A DNA stretch of 64,000 bases from Perkinsus olseni (lineage: Eukaryota; Perkinsozoa; Perkinsida): contig JABANN010000096.1 of assembly GCA_013115125.1 (NCBI GenBank), positions 1 to 64,000 on the forward strand, read 5' to 3'. The notes below the pieces were generated by a model. That model worked only from the letters and a program-made list of their open reading frames with translations. It searched no databases and was not told the DNA's origin. Of the stretch, positions 49,068-61,088 are shown piece by piece. A program made the translations under genes and the position numbers. Position 1 is the stretch's first letter. Each line of letters opens with the position of its first letter.

Positions 49068-50135
49068 ATGAACATCCCTGCCTCTCTCTTCTCTATCGGG
49101 GTGCTTCTTGCGACCTCCTGTGGTGGTGAGGTGATCAGGATAAAGATATCCACACAGCAGACTAAACCCTGGGCGCCTCGGAGACGTATCGTCACTCCTT
49201 TGAAGGCCGACACTCAAGACCTTTACGCCGTTATTGATACTGGAAGTCCTTACACTCATTTGGTATGGAAATCATGGTACGAAAGTTTCCCGCAGAACAA
49301 GTGCGATGACTTTTTTTACAAGTGCTACGACTGCAACCCATCGCCGGTCGAGCTGCACGCCGCCAAGAAGATCACTTTTGTTGACAAAACTTCGCTCACC
49401 ATATTCCCACACGCTGGGGACTTCTACTTCAACGGTGTGACTGTCGAGGACATAGACTTCGGAGTGGTGATGGATGCCTCACACGGCGCCTGGGCAGCTC
49501 TCGGCCTCGGACCACAGGACACCAGCCCGCCGTTTCCGCGCTTCGTTGATCAGCTGGTCGATGCGGAACTCATCGACACTCCTGTTTTTGCGGTTAATTT
49601 ATCGTCCGGGGACTCCCCATCAGGCGAGCTTATCATTGGTGGTGACGATCCTAGTAAATATGAGGGTCCTCTGGGGTACATGGATGTTGTCGACATACAG
49701 CTTCATACCAACAAACTTGAAGCTTTCGCCATCGGAAGCAAGACGCAAAAAGAGGCTGAGCCAGTTGTCTTTGACACAGGCTCCTCTTTTATAAGCATCC
49801 CCAGGCGGCTCCGTTCACAAGTCTTAGAGCTTCTCAGCACCGCCGGCACGAAGAAGGTGGAGGTTTTTGAACAGGGTGATGTCTACGGCGTCGACTGCAA
49901 AGATGTCGACTACTTGCCGGTTATGAGTTTCACTGTGAAAGGGATGCCCGGCAAAGCTGATGTTACGATTGCGATACCTCCTAAAGCATGCATCGTTACG
50001 CCCGAGCCTGACGTATGTATCTTGTACCTTGATTTCGGTGACAGGTTGATTTTGGGATTACCAGCATTTGTCGGTCACTACTACTCCTTCGACTGGGTTG
50101 GAGCTCGTGTAGGTGTCGCCAAGGCGAAGGAATGA
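49068..50135 (+). CDS. A1-family aspartic protease, intact
   Basis: Single exon, 355 residues. A short signal peptide (MNIPASLFSIGVLLATSC) leads into a two-lobed pepsin fold. Catalytic motifs are IDTGS (Asp57) and FDTGSS (Asp236), each followed by the expected hydrophobic-hydrophobic-Gly region (AALGLG, LILGLP). GELIIGGDD marks the end of the first lobe. There is no long propeptide, so activation may be direct or the enzyme may lack a zymogen stage. The flap Tyr of pepsins appears to be Phe104 (ITFVDK). Cys pairs at about 79-89 (CDDFFYKCYDC) suggest disulfides and secretion. A broken relative lies at 53.2 kb. Confidence 0.93.
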   Translation: MNIPASLFSIGVLLATSCGGEVIRIKISTQQTKPWAPRRRIVTPLKADTQDLYAVIDTGSPYTHLVWKSWYESFPQNKCDDFFYKCYDCNPSPVELHAAKKITFVDKTSLTIFPHAGDFYFNGVTVEDIDFGVVMDASHGAWAALGLGPQDTSPPFPRFVDQLVDAELIDTPVFAVNLSSGDSPSGELIIGGDDPSKYEGPLGYMDVVDIQLHTNKLEAFAIGSKTQKEAEPVVFDTGSSFISIPRRLRSQVLELLSTAGTKKVEVFEQGDVYGVDCKDVDYLPVMSFTVKGMPGKADVTIAIPPKACIVTPEPDVCILYLDFGDRLILGLPAFVGHYYSFDWVGARVGVAKAKE

Positions 50136-50215
50136 TTGACGGCTTGAGTGAGGGTCTAGAACTCCCCGGTCACCGGAATACTATATGTCTTTTCTTCTGT
50201 TATGTTTCGAGATCT

Positions 50216-52530
50216 CCTACTAAGCGCTTGGCGTGCTGCTCCTACTTCTGGGACTCACGTTCCCCTTGGGGGATCGAACTCTGCTTCTAGTTGTTTTTTC
50301 ACCTCTACCGTGGACAATGCTTTTGTAAATGACCCAGTTTCCTCAAGCGTCACCTTATGATTGAGGACCACGACGACGCTTTGGGGTCAAGACCGCTCCT
50401 TCAGGAAGCTGATCGTGCTTGTCGTCGGTGATGCAGCCTCGTACAGGATGCTGCCACCCATCTATAATCACTCTGCGCATGGAGTCCACTGTCAGAGCTT
50501 ATCAATGAGGACCGTTCATTATAGATTATCGTTCATGGGTATAGGCTATGCGACGGTTGCCGATATAAAGCTTTCTTTCAACACCCTATGTGTTTGCGTG
50601 CTACTATGTAACACGCGTGTTTTGCCCGGGCCGGGCAATGGCCGTTCTACTAGTCAACGCTTTTGAAAGGGTCTATCGAAGAAGCTCCTAATTTGGTCGT
50701 TGTACTACTCGCTTAGACCAGTAGAATGACTCGATCATAGTCCCGATTTTCACTTCACTGTCACGAGATCAAGCCCAGTCAGCACTTTTCTCGACACCTT
50801 AATGGCACTGAGTTCAGTTACTGACCTTCAGTCCCGGGCGAGTACCCCCCCCCCACAAACATGATTTTCCACTACTGAGCCGACACTGACGTTGTCGGAC
50901 TATACAGAAACGTGAGAGGATCCCTAGCCTACTACGTCGTAGGACCTACGATGGATGAGGTGTTTGCTTTCGAGCTCCCGGATCGTTATCGCGGTAAGAC
51001 TGATGACGCCCATCACACATAGGCAATCAGGCTGATGTTCGAGACGAGGACATGGTCGTCGTGCGCAGGACTCTATTCATCGGAGAACTACTTACTTTCA
51101 CATTCTGGATCAACACTGTTGATTCAACAGTTAGTTCGAGTAGATCAAGTCTTGGTCACTCAGATGGAAGGTCGAAAGTAAGAGGCCCCAATGCAATATT
51201 CGGAGAGCGATGAGCAATTGAGCGTCTAGTAGTGCTAGCCTACTATGAATCGGAGGAAAAGCGCATGGGGCTTCTTCGTAGGTGACACCTCAGTCCGAGA
51301 GTTTCTCTCTGATATCGCCTGACTTGGGCACCCGCGCCTTCTCATGCGTTTGATATCTACTTTCCCACACCATTTACCCCTCAGCGTTTGGCGTGCTGCT
51401 GCTTCCGGCACTCACGGTTTCCTTGGGGAGCCAAAACTCTGCTTCCTCTCGCCTCTCCTACATCTATCGTGAATATCCCTCTTGTAAAAGACCGTTTTTA
51501 GTGTCACGTTATGGTTGAGAATGATGACGAGATCGCTCCTTTGGGAAGCTGGCCGTGCTTGCCGCGACTTGCCGTACTCGGAGTACATTCACGGGCTGGT
51601 AGGCAGTGACTCACCACCCACCCACCAGATTTGATAATCGCTCTACATACACACCCCTCCGTACATAAAGCCCACAGGAACTGGGCACATCGGCGTTGGC
51701 GACTCGCCGTTGGCGAGAGCTCGACTAACTTAATGACCGGCGTTGGACTATAGGCTCATACACACAGGAGACTCCACAGAGAGCCCGGCTCAACCCAAAC
51801 TCAGAGCCTCCTACGACGTACGAGAGGTTGATTTCTGAGCTCTTCAACTGCTATTGCGTTTAGATTGAGAACGTTCATTGGACATAGGGAGGCTTGGTTG
51901 GTGTTCGAGGAGACGAAAGAATGACCTTGACAACTTTGACCACGAGTTGCACTCGGGGTCTGAAGACCGCTGGCGGTAGCCACTTCTCCCACGGTCGGTT
52001 TCCGACGAGCAGCCTTCGGAAGAGAAGGCTGCCTATCAGGTTGCCAACACCTGTGGTACCAGCAAATGAATAATCTCGGTAACAGTCTTCTCAGGCCAGG
52101 AAGACCTCGGGTCCACCGAGACAGTATCCAGGATTCCTGAATCAGGAAATCAGCCGAATTCTCACCGTAGCTCATCTAGCGGGCCGGGTGTTAGTGGAAC
52201 TTCCACTGTGGAAGCATCAGTCGTTTTTCCCTCGTGACTTCGGCGAAGTCACTTCGCGCTTCTCTAGTCAACTACATTGCTTTGGGTCCGGGCTGCGGTC
52301 TTTCTACCCGAGACATTCGTCCGTGGTTGACGGTAAACCGGCGGGTTTAAGCTGCTACCGATGCAGCTAACTCAGTTATGATGCAATTTACTCCCCGATG
52401 GCGAGTAGCATTGGGTTGAAGGAGACCAAGATGGATGGTCGAAAGAAGGAGGCTCCACTCAGTGGAGTCCACTGCAATATTCCGGGATCTTTGAACAGTT
52501 GACCTGCTTGTAGTACTAGCCTAATATAAA
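50216..52530 (+). repeat. Tandem duplication, about 1.2 kb per unit
   Basis: 50216-50425 resembles 51382-51575 (shared GCTTGGCGTGCTGCT, CTCACG, CCTTGGGG and AGCTGNTCGTGCTTG blocks). 51170-51250 resembles 52430-52530 (GGTCGAAAG, TGCAATATTC, TAGTACTAGCCTA). So two diverged units follow the intact protease. No coding function was recognised in either. The second unit carries extra short palindromes not in the first. Confidence 0.6.
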
Positions 52531-53210
52531 CGCATTTCTGCCATGTTCGCGGAGTGCACCTTCTGGACGACAGAGTGTGAATTCTCTAGGCACAGAAACG
52601 CCTTATCATGCCAAACGATCGACAGTTGCGCGTCTCGATGTGCGGGGGCGGCGCTAGTCAAACGGGTGGCTAAGCTTGGAGAGGAGCCCTGTGACGTCGA
52701 ACATCGATTTGGCTCTACTGGCCAAGACGTTCACAGCGATCTTGAAATTGTGACTCGCTCTGGCATTGTCATCACCATGACGACTCGACGAGTCATTATG
52801 ACGAGCCCCCCCCCTTTCTGCCAGGAGGCTGCCGACTCGGCAGTGCCGAGTACAGTCAGAGCCGCTCAAGCCGTGTAGGTCGCGTACTGCAAAGTCTGCC
52901 CAGTGAACCAGATGCACTATAATAACAACTACCTCCATTGCTGCTGCGTACCCACCTTGCTCTATGCTCGCCTTTGCTCGTTATACGTACGTTCGTCCCA
53001 GCAGACACGTGCGTTCCTCGCCGTGCTATTGAACATACGTTCACCCGTCATCCAGAACGAGGTCAGTTCTCTCCGAACTCCTCTCGACTCCGGTTTACTC
53101 TTCTTTGAGCCCCGTCTCAAATAGCCATACTGTACTGAGTTATAGTGCAGCAGTGGTAGCAGCTCCTTGCTCTCGGAGCGAGGGATACCCTTTAACTCGC
53201 GCATACGTTC

Positions 53211-53229
53211 TTCAATGGTGACCATTGAA
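53211..53229. repeat. Perfect palindrome, 9-bp arms, ending at a start codon
   Basis: TTCAATGGT, central G at 53220, then ACCATTGAA. The last base of the right arm is the A of the ATG that opens the broken protease. Confidence 0.85.
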
Positions 53230-53863
53230 TGGTCTCGACTACCTCCTTTCTCGCCTGTATTGTATTATTTGTCGGTTCCTGCGCCGCAGGACCTGCGGTG
53301 AAAATATAATTAGGATGCCCATATCCAGGATTCTAACTACGGGAAAGCCGCCAGAGCTACTTATGGTGACCCCTATAAAGGTCGACGGTCTAGATATGTA
53401 CGCCCAGGTGGACACCGGAAGTTCTCACACACAGTTGGTATGGCGGAAATGGTATGAGAGCGTTCGTACAGGAGGGTGTCATGATCTCTTCTACACGTGC
53501 TATCACTGCGCCCCAACTAAATGCCAAAGGGCTCCTACCACCACGACTATCCATTATGTTGATGGGTCTTCATTGACCGTATAATACGGTCAATTAGCCG
53601 TGTTTGGGAATACGGTCCGTATTCCCACATTCTGGAGGCTTCTCTTTTCACGGCGCAGCTGCCAAAGGCATGAAGTTCGCCTTGGCCACTGGAGCTTCAC
53701 GTGGGCCGTGGGCGGCTATTGGCCTCGGGTCGCGAAGCGTCAAAGCACCGTATAAGCGCTTTGTCGATCAGCTACGATCCCAGCATCTGATCGACAGCGG
53801 AGTCTTCTCGCTGTACTTATCGTCTGGAGGAGCTCCCAGCGGTGAGCTCATAATCGGAGGGGT
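53229..53863 (+). pseudogene. Aspartic protease pseudogene
   Basis: Related to the intact protease at 49.1 kb. It opens with a plausible signal peptide (MVSTTSFLACIVLFVGSC), shifts frame near 53308, then reads through QVDTGSSHTQLVW and HYVDGSSLTV. A 40-bp insertion at 53581-53620 again shifts the frame; homology resumes at FPHSGGFSFHG and continues to SGELIIGG. There it stops at another palindrome, so the second catalytic Asp and the whole C-terminal lobe are absent. Breaks are described as seen; I have not rejoined it. It keeps the flap Tyr that the intact copy lacks. Confidence 0.85.
53572..53627. repeat. Double palindrome at protease break
   Basis: Two perfect 11-bp-arm palindromes, 53572-53594 (centre A at 53583) and 53605-53627 (centre T at 53616), separated by 10 bp. 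Outer arms are protease coding sequence; inner arms are inverse copies of it. CCGTAT occurs at both edges (53577-53582 and 53617-53622), like a 6-bp target-site duplication. Confidence 0.9.
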
Positions 53864-53870
53864 CCCCTGT

Positions 53871-53901
53871 GCTGATTCCCACCACTGTGGTGGGAATCAG
53901 C
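53871..53901. repeat. Perfect palindrome, 15-bp arms, at protease truncation
   Basis: GCTGATTCCCACCAC and its exact reverse complement flank a single T at 53886. With a 3-nt bulge the pairing extends further out through CTGTG/CACAG. Protease homology ends just before it. Confidence 0.9.
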
Positions 53902-54765
53902 TGCACAGCTAGCGCTAGTGTTAGACTCTGTCTCTGCACACGAGCGTTCGAACTAGTTGGGCTCATTTCCGTTCGGGTGAGACGGCTGTGTCCTTGCGGA
54001 GGCACGCGGGTCGCGCCGTCCGGTTTCCGGTGAACCGTTCCCCGTTCCAGTCTTATCCGCCTCACCCCTCAACGCCCTGTGAGCAATGTTAAATTCCTCC
54101 TTTTTCACTCTAGTCGTATTGTGAAGATCGCTTTGTGATTGCTGTCCCTATGGAGTCGCTTCCCCTTGTGTTACGCTGATATATCTAACCTCGCGCTACT
54201 ACTGTAATTGTAATCTATAAGTTAGGGTCAGGCTAACCAAGTCTATCTTGTGTTAACTGAATAAGTGGGATTGCCCACAAGGGCTCGTACACAGTCGGGT
54301 GTCACGAGTCTGATTAATGGTAATTATTTCAACTCTTGCGTTGGCAGTTCGTTCATCAGCCAACTATAAACTCAATTAACGTCCAATTGGCAAACCGGGA
54401 TCATACGGCGAAGCTTGCTAGATCCTAGGAACGCTGATTTTCGTACTGCGGAAACTCGTACTATATTGCAGTATCTTATTCCGTGTCGAGCCCCATGAAC
54501 ACCGGCCTGCCCGCTCAGCCTTCAGGAGACCAAAAGTAAACCACCAGCTCCAGTCGTCCTTAACTATCGGTCATATTGCTTTCCGTGTATCAACACTAAT
54601 CGTAAAATAATTATCCTGTGCGATAAAAGTTCTCTTCCCGAGTCTGTAACCCCGCCGTAGTTTGGCCCCCCTTTCAACTCGACACAGCTCTGTTAAAGAA
54701 AGCAGACACGTTCCTGACTTCAACTGCTACCGGCATGCGCAGCTCGAGAATTCAGGAACGGAATT
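53902..54765. other. No gene recognised
   Basis: AT-richer than its surroundings near 54180-54600. Nothing with coding features or a recognised element. Confidence 0.35.
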
Positions 54766-55071
54766 ATGCCGCTTATTACTCTAGCGGCGGAAAGGCCTAT
54801 TCCACGTAGCGGCGGTCCGAAGGGAGAAAATTCACTGGAAGGTAGCAGCTCCGTCTTGTGGAGTAGTGAGCCACTCACAGGGGACTCGGCTGGTTTGTCT
54901 GAGCAAGAGAGCACGGAGCTAGCCAGGCAAGTAGAGGAGCTCAAGGCTAAATGGGATAAAATAACCACAAGTGCGTTGGAGAAGTCGTTCGCTCGCATGA
55001 TCACCATTTACGCGTTACGCGCAGCGCGTGTCAAGGAATCGTGTCAAGAATATGCGATTCATCTTGTTTAG
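54766..55071 (+). CDS. Candidate coiled-coil exon
   Basis: Open for about 100 codons to a TAG at 55071. The second half is helical and charged: LSEQESTELARQVEELKAKW then KITTSALEKSFARM. The 5' boundary and any upstream exons are not fixed. No family is recognised. Confidence 0.35.
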   Translation: MPLITLAAERPIPRSGGPKGENSLEGSSSVLWSSEPLTGDSAGLSEQESTELARQVEELKAKWDKITTSALEKSFARMITIYALRAARVKESCQEYAIHLV

Positions 55072-55917
55072 CACGCGGTCTGCATGAAAATGGGATTACC
55101 TCCTCATTGTCGTCGGAAGCACCCTGGTGTGGTTGTTAGTGTCCTTGTATCGCCATCAGAAATAAGAATGTCGTTGTGGAATTTGCATCCGCATGTGCGA
55201 GGATTAATGATAATCTTAGTGATGACGCGCCACTCGTGTATGTGCACGGTCCCTAGATGACTTTCAGTTGTGCAGGTCCTGGCCTCGAGTACGGCTGGTC
55301 GGAAAAAAATTCTCAGCTCATTCACGATGCTTGTATAGCTTCTCTAGATTCCTTGAACGATGACATAAGGACTGAACTGGACCTGACTTATAACAGTAAC
55401 AACATGGATGTAGATGGGGAGCTGGCATGAAACCACCCTCCACCTACCGTACTTCTGGAGACCTGCAAAGCCTTGAGCAACCCTTTTACTCGAACTGACG
55501 TTGAAACCACAATTCTCGACGGACAGCAGTGTCCACTTCGAGTAGCAGGAAGTTATTTCATGCTAGAAAGAGTTGAGAATGAAAAAGCACTTGCAGGAGC
55601 AGCTGTTCGGCGGCCACTATGATTTGACAGACGTTACTCTGATTGGGCAGTATCTTGAAGCATTCAACTATATCAGTCATTCACACAGCCTGCATGAATG
55701 ACTCGCAGGGTTGGGCGTTCAATGGTGGCTAGGATTTCTTGAGTAACATAGGCCTAGACTGGATCTCGCTATGTACTACAGTACCCAATGTTAATTAATC
55801 ACATGAGCAAGATCTAAACTTATTTCATAAATATTGCACTGAAGGAAACTACTTGGCCGAAAGTAATTCTCCTTGTTTTTCATACAGCTTCTCGCATTGG
55901 ACAGAACTGTAGATCAG

Positions 55918-56230
55918 GCCCGACCGATTCTCACTTGCAGATACAAGATCAATGGTATCAGATGGTCCCTCCGAGCCCGAGGGTTGCTATAGGGCACTCA
56001 GCGGTCTATCCGACTCTGAGTTCTACAGGGCGAATGACGATGCTCATGTCCACGCTCGGCTTGTCAGATTTCCTGTGTCGACGGAACACCAAGGAGAAAA
56101 GATTGAAGTTACGCTGAAGAACTACCCCTACGGGACTTCACGAAGGAAGTGCAATCAGGTCGCTTTCAAAGTGACCGCAGCTAAGCCCTTCACTACGGGT
56201 AGCATAGGGAGAATGTTATCCCTGAGTTGA
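55918..56230 (+). CDS. Candidate terminal exon, unknown protein
   Basis: Starts after a good acceptor (GTAGATCAG) and stays open for 104 codons to TGA. It reads PDRFSLADTRSMVSDGPSEP near the start and HARLVRFPVSTEHQGEKIEV later. Composition is ordinary for a soluble protein. No motif recognised and no upstream exon assigned. Confidence 0.35.
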
Positions 56231-57623
56231 CTCTGTATGAATAGCACCCGCACTCGCTCGTCGCTGTTGATGCCCGATTAGAATGCAGCAGAAATAGATG
56301 AGAATGAGGTAGATCGGGTACTGAGTTGACAGAAAATGCGTAGAGCAGTCGGGTTAATGGGAGTGAATGGGAAAAGGCTTGTGAGGTTGGTGTCGGGGCA
56401 TGCAGAGGGTATACAACGGAGTTCGACTCGCAATATGAAAAACACCAGCGAAAAAACAATTCACTTCGCGGATACGGGTGAGCCTACATTGGACAGTGTG
56501 AAGCGCGAATCGTTCTGTTGATCGCGTTATTGTGAGGAAGGGGGATGCGAATACTCCAGCGGTAAACGACACGTTCTCTTGACTGTTCTCACGAACTCTT
56601 GGCTAATGATAATATTCCCTGGTGGCAATATTAGAGCCACGGTTGTACATTTTAGCTACTGAATACAACATTGAGAATTTAGTTTCATGCCGAGTTGATG
56701 AACATTGTCGATCACGATCTATGAGAATCGCCCAAATCTCAGGCGATGGGTCGGCAATGGTGACATCACGAAAATTGAAGACTGGCCAACACACGGCCGT
56801 GTTCGATATGACCCCGGAGGTATCACGGGATGCAGGCAATTTCCTTTTGAAGCACGCAGCACGCAATGCAGTGCTTCGAGGAGATTCCTGGGGCTCTTGT
56901 GGCAGTTGTGATGAGCAGGTACCACAGTTTATCACATTCTCCCGGTCTCACGATGAAGCAACTACCAGGCCAGACGCAATTCACCCGTAAGACCATCCTT
57001 GGTAGCCTGTGCACTGTCTCAACAACTAATATAATATAATAAGGCAATAATATAATATTAATATTATGGGCAATAATATAATAACTAAGCAATATTAATA
57101 TTGCTCCACACACGATTGGTCCAAGGTGTGTCATCGCTAGAGCACACTCATCATCTCTTACCGTCATCTTTTTATCCTTTTTACCTCTCGTCCGTCCATA
57201 TACGGACCCTGTCTGGTTGTTATCGCAGTAGTGCAACGAGATAGTGAACCTGCCTGTCCTGAAATATACAGTATTCTAATTTGTCCTGACATCTTCTATT
57301 TCACAACCTGCGTTCTATGTTTTGTAGAATATCTGGCACGAAGCTTGACCTCCAAATATAGTTTCCCGTTGATCCGAACAGAAGCCTTTCCCCTCCTAGG
57401 TATCGTACATCCAGGTCACTACTTTCTTCACAAGAGAAACTTCGATCGGGTGGGCATTGTTGCGAGCCCGTCTGAACTGTAGAAAATCTAGTGTCACGTC
57501 GCTGATGTTCTTTCAGGCTTTCATCACGACGACTATGATATCCACAGTCTCGTCGAAGACCTTCGAAGTTGCTCTGAGGTAAAGCCCTTCCAAAGTCGGG
57601 AGTTGACATGAAAGTGCGTACAG
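56231..57623. other. No gene recognised
   Basis: Contains an AT-rich inverted-repeat cluster at about 57027-57105 (ATATTAAT-type units). Open frames on both strands are short and give no motif. Confidence 0.4.
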
Positions 57624-59270
57624 GCAATTATCGATTCGACTAGTCGAAGACTCAGTGACAGCATCCTAGGTCGAAGGCGACGTGAGGAGGTATCGGAAAC
57701 GACCCCGCGCGATAATACTGACGAAGCCTTCGGGGTAGAGGCCTACCTTCGAGAGCTGAGGGCTATCATTCGTCCACTCGGTGGGAAGAGCTAGGCGGTT
57801 TCTCGGCTATTCCGCTACAGGGATGATATCCCCTCAAGCGGCATCTGCATTGGAGGTGATTGTGAAAGGGATTCTCTTGAATTCTGACTGGTAAAGATTT
57901 TTAATGACAGACGCGAGTCCGAGGCTTCATTTGATGGTGTTACTGCAGGGCAATCAGTGATCGGAATATAACTATAAAGGAGCTCGGTGACTGTGCGGAA
58001 GAGATTGATGAGCTGCGGGGAGCCATGCAGGTCGGGTTGCAAACAGCATCGAGCTTCTCGGCACTTATGGCGCCTTCCTTATTCTCCAGGGTTGCTATAA
58101 TTGAGCGATCGATCGATCTCACTGTTCAAACACTCAATAACATACACTCGGTTCGTCGTGGTCATAGAGGCATCCTCATACATCTGTCGAAGTAGCACTT
58201 CCATCGCTACCTTTGTCTCAGACGATAAAGGAGGCGCACCGTAGGGACCTCGCTATTGTGGGCAAGGAAAGAGCGGCGGTGGAGCGGAAGCTTGAGCTGT
58301 AGAGCTCGCGCCGGTCTTTTTCAGAGAATTCCGCACTTCACCGACCTGCGGGTCCTAGTATTTCTTCTATCCTCATCAGGGTCGAGCAAGAGAAGGCTTC
58401 GCTGAGGCAGAGTATAGAGGAGCTGAAGCTGGAGTTAGCCCAGCTGGCGCCAAATAGCCAGGATGTCGACAAGGTAGCCGTGGTGGTAGTCTGTCTAATA
58501 CCAATTGCCGGTGGAAACTCATCTACATGTTACAAAGAGATCTGTCGAGCGCTCCTACGAGCGAAGGCGACTCTCATTCTGGCTAGTGCAACGAATGACA
58601 TCAGGACTTTAGCGAGCTACTGTTGTGAAATGTCACGTCAGTGATTTATATTGTTATATCCGCGCAGCACCAGCGACGAATCAGGAGTATAGCGCGTAGC
58701 GTCTCAGGACTGCCCCTCCTGATGATGCTCGACCTTGGAAAGAGAACAGAAAGAATGCTTTCAAATACCGCTTCCATGATTGCATGTCGCCGAATCTGTT
58801 TAGAATTTTTTTTGATCATTACGAGCTTACTCGGTTCCAGCTCCACTAAATTAGCGACACTAGTTAACATGAGTGGTTTGTCACTCCTACGTATTCAGGT
58901 GAAATCCCTGATGGATGATTTTTCCAAGTTGATCGCTGCATTTGGAGATGAGGGAGCTAGGCACGGAAAGATCCTGGAGGACTTCAAAGTCTTCGCTCAC
59001 AAAATGGCCAGTGTATGCTTCTTCGACGGGGCCCTCGGGAAGACGTCGATTCGCCCCCGCCCATCCATCAGGACACCTCGACTAATATCGCTGCTGCCAG
59101 AGCGGAGGATAAGGAGGGTGACGGCGGAAGACAGGTAGCTGACGATCCTCTTTCTTTCGAGTTTTTCCGGGGGTCTCGCACTCGCTCCCGTTTTGAAGGA
59201 CGTGTCATTGACAAGGGCTGTGCGCTGAGGCGTTCAACAAAAAAGCTAGCATTAATGTTGTGTCCATGAT
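57624..59270 (+). CDS. Candidate coiled-coil gene, several exons (model incomplete)
   Basis: Exon-like open stretches, each after a plausible acceptor: from 57624 (AIIDSTSRRLSDSILGRRRR), from about 57949 (ELGDCAEEIDELRGAMQVGL), from about 58207 (EAHRRDLAIVGKERAAVERK), from about 58346 (VEQEKASLRQSIEELKLELA) and from about 58899 (VKSLMDDFSKLIAAFGDEGA). Heptads are clear. Phases between them do not all close, so I give the region, not a protein. It resembles the coiled-coil genes near 24 kb and 62 kb in style. Function unknown. Confidence 0.4.
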
Positions 59271-59399
59271 CCAGACCAAACAATCTGGCGGCCAGATTCT
59301 GGCCTCGTGTCAGCTGCGATGCCTCTCTCTCGAATAGTAGTTGTCCTTGTTACTGAGCAAGACTTAGTGAGAGTCAGTGAATTATAACGAGGGTCGAAG

Positions 59400-59898
59400 A
59401 AATATGGAAGCCGCCACTGTATCCTCAGTTGCAGAGCTACCAGAAGGGGAGGCTCGTTCAATTACAATCGGGCGAGCTGCTCCTCCGGCACTACGACAGC
59501 AGTACGAAGAGGCTTTGTGTCGGCCAGGACCCCTTCTCGCCCTCAGGGGACTTCACAAGTCAACTGTGGGAGTCAGAGCTCACCCAAGTGGACCCTAGGG
59601 CAACTCCCTGGCTGTGCCCATCCTACCTGAGGACCTTCCATCACCGGTACGTGTCTACGGGGGTCTACACATCGGTCTACTCTCTGCAGCGATCGGGCGG
59701 TCAACGAAGTTTGTCACTCATCTCAGTTACATGTGGGAGTCGCTCCCACCGATGAACGTCCATAATCTCGAGGAGCTTCTCCTGCAGATAATAGCAGATC
59801 TCCCAATGCTGAATGGGGCTCCGGTGCAGAATCCAGTGATTCCGTGTCGTCTTGACAGTCTGACAAGAACCTTATCGAACAGAGACCCAAAAGAATGA
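59400..59898 (+). CDS. Unresolved open region
   Basis: Two overlapping plus-strand readings are possible. One reads KGRLVQLQSGELLLRHYDSS and on to CPSYLRTFHHR before a GTACGTG donor at 59648. The other (MEAATVSSVAELPEGEARS) has an in-frame stop at about 59597 and resumes with LPMLNGAPVQNPVIP. I cannot decide between them. No domain recognised. A cluster of small GTCAT/ATGAC hairpins follows at 59890-59935. Confidence 0.3.
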
Positions 59899-60189
59899 CG
59901 TTGTCATTATGACATTGTCATAAGATCATTCTTTCAGAACGAGATAATTTGTATTACGATTTTCCAATATTCCTGAATCAGGAATCCTGATCACAATTAC
60001 CAACAGCATAACCACCTCATTAATATTCTCACAATCATTGTGAAAATTGTGGTGAAGACTTCCGTTCAGATCCCAAAGTTTCACGACTGTATCATTGACT
60101 TCACTCTGGCGCATTCCGCCTGCCTCGAGGAAGCGGAGCTGAGGCTGTACACGATGTTTCGGTGAGAAGCTAGGGCGCCCCGCTAGTTC

Positions 60190-60362
60190 GGCGGGATGCC
60201 TGGTCGTCCTCAGCTCGACCCTCGCGTACCCCTTCATGCCGGAAGATGTGCTCTCCGTTCCGCCAGCCGTGCATCTCCTCCGCCGTCTACTGAGAGTCTC
60301 TCCCCTCAGCGTGGTTATCCCCTACCCGATAGCCGCTGCCTGCCTGGCCTGTCTCAAGAGAA
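60190..60362 (+). CDS. Candidate exon with hydrophobic segments
   Basis: Open stretch with LVVLSSTLAYPFMPEDVL and VVIPYPIAAACLACLKR, two hydrophobic segments typical of a membrane protein. No Met is needed if it is internal. Flanking exons were not found. Confidence 0.25.
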
Positions 60363-60700
60363 GTAGGTGCTCAGCAAATACAACCATCCCGACGGTTTGA
60401 TGGGAGAGATCGAGTTCCATGCAGGTATTCAAGGCGACAAGACCCTCCAAAGCGTTATACTTGAGAACGAGGAGATAGAAATCACTGAACTGTGAGCTTT
60501 CCGCTGAAGTCCTAGTTTCTAGACTATCACCTACCGCCAGCTCGTGTGGTACGAATTTCCGCTGTACGATCTGAAGTTTTACGACGTGATATTTTGTGCA
60601 TCGAAAACGTTCGAAGCGATTCTGCGCGTAATTCTGATTTACGCGATTTACTTGATTTAAGTGGATTCTGGAACTTAACCAATCCAAGGTTCGTAGTTTA

Positions 60701-61088
60701 AAACCTCTGGTCTCCGAGATGGGGCAAGGCGCGGTACCGCGCTAGCGTCAGAAAGCTCGACAGGACCTCACGACGGTAGCGAGGGTAACGCGAAGGCAAA
60801 CTGTGCCGAGGCCGAAGGCGATGCTGCAAGTGGCAATCGCGGTTCGTCAGGCACAAGTTGCCTCTCGAAGACCTCGATTAAAAAAAGAAGAGAGCGTCGA
60901 GAGGACGACGTTCGACTTCCGAGCCGTTATCAAGCACCTGATAACTCAAGCCGGTAGTCGGCGTACTAACTTGCTAGCGTGGGGGGGCGCAGTCGGGACA
61001 CTAGGTGTCCCGCTGTGCACACAATATAACACGGCATCTCTCCGCGCCGGTTTTAACCTAGATGAACTACCCGTTTATCCGCTGAATT
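60701..61088 (+). repeat. Paralogous segment, empty-site copy
   Basis: Counterpart of 48501-48970 without the 166-bp element. An open frame from 60803 (MPRPKAMLQVAIAVRQAQVA...) ends YPLN at 61090; its product is unknown and may derive from a mobile element. Confidence 0.6.
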
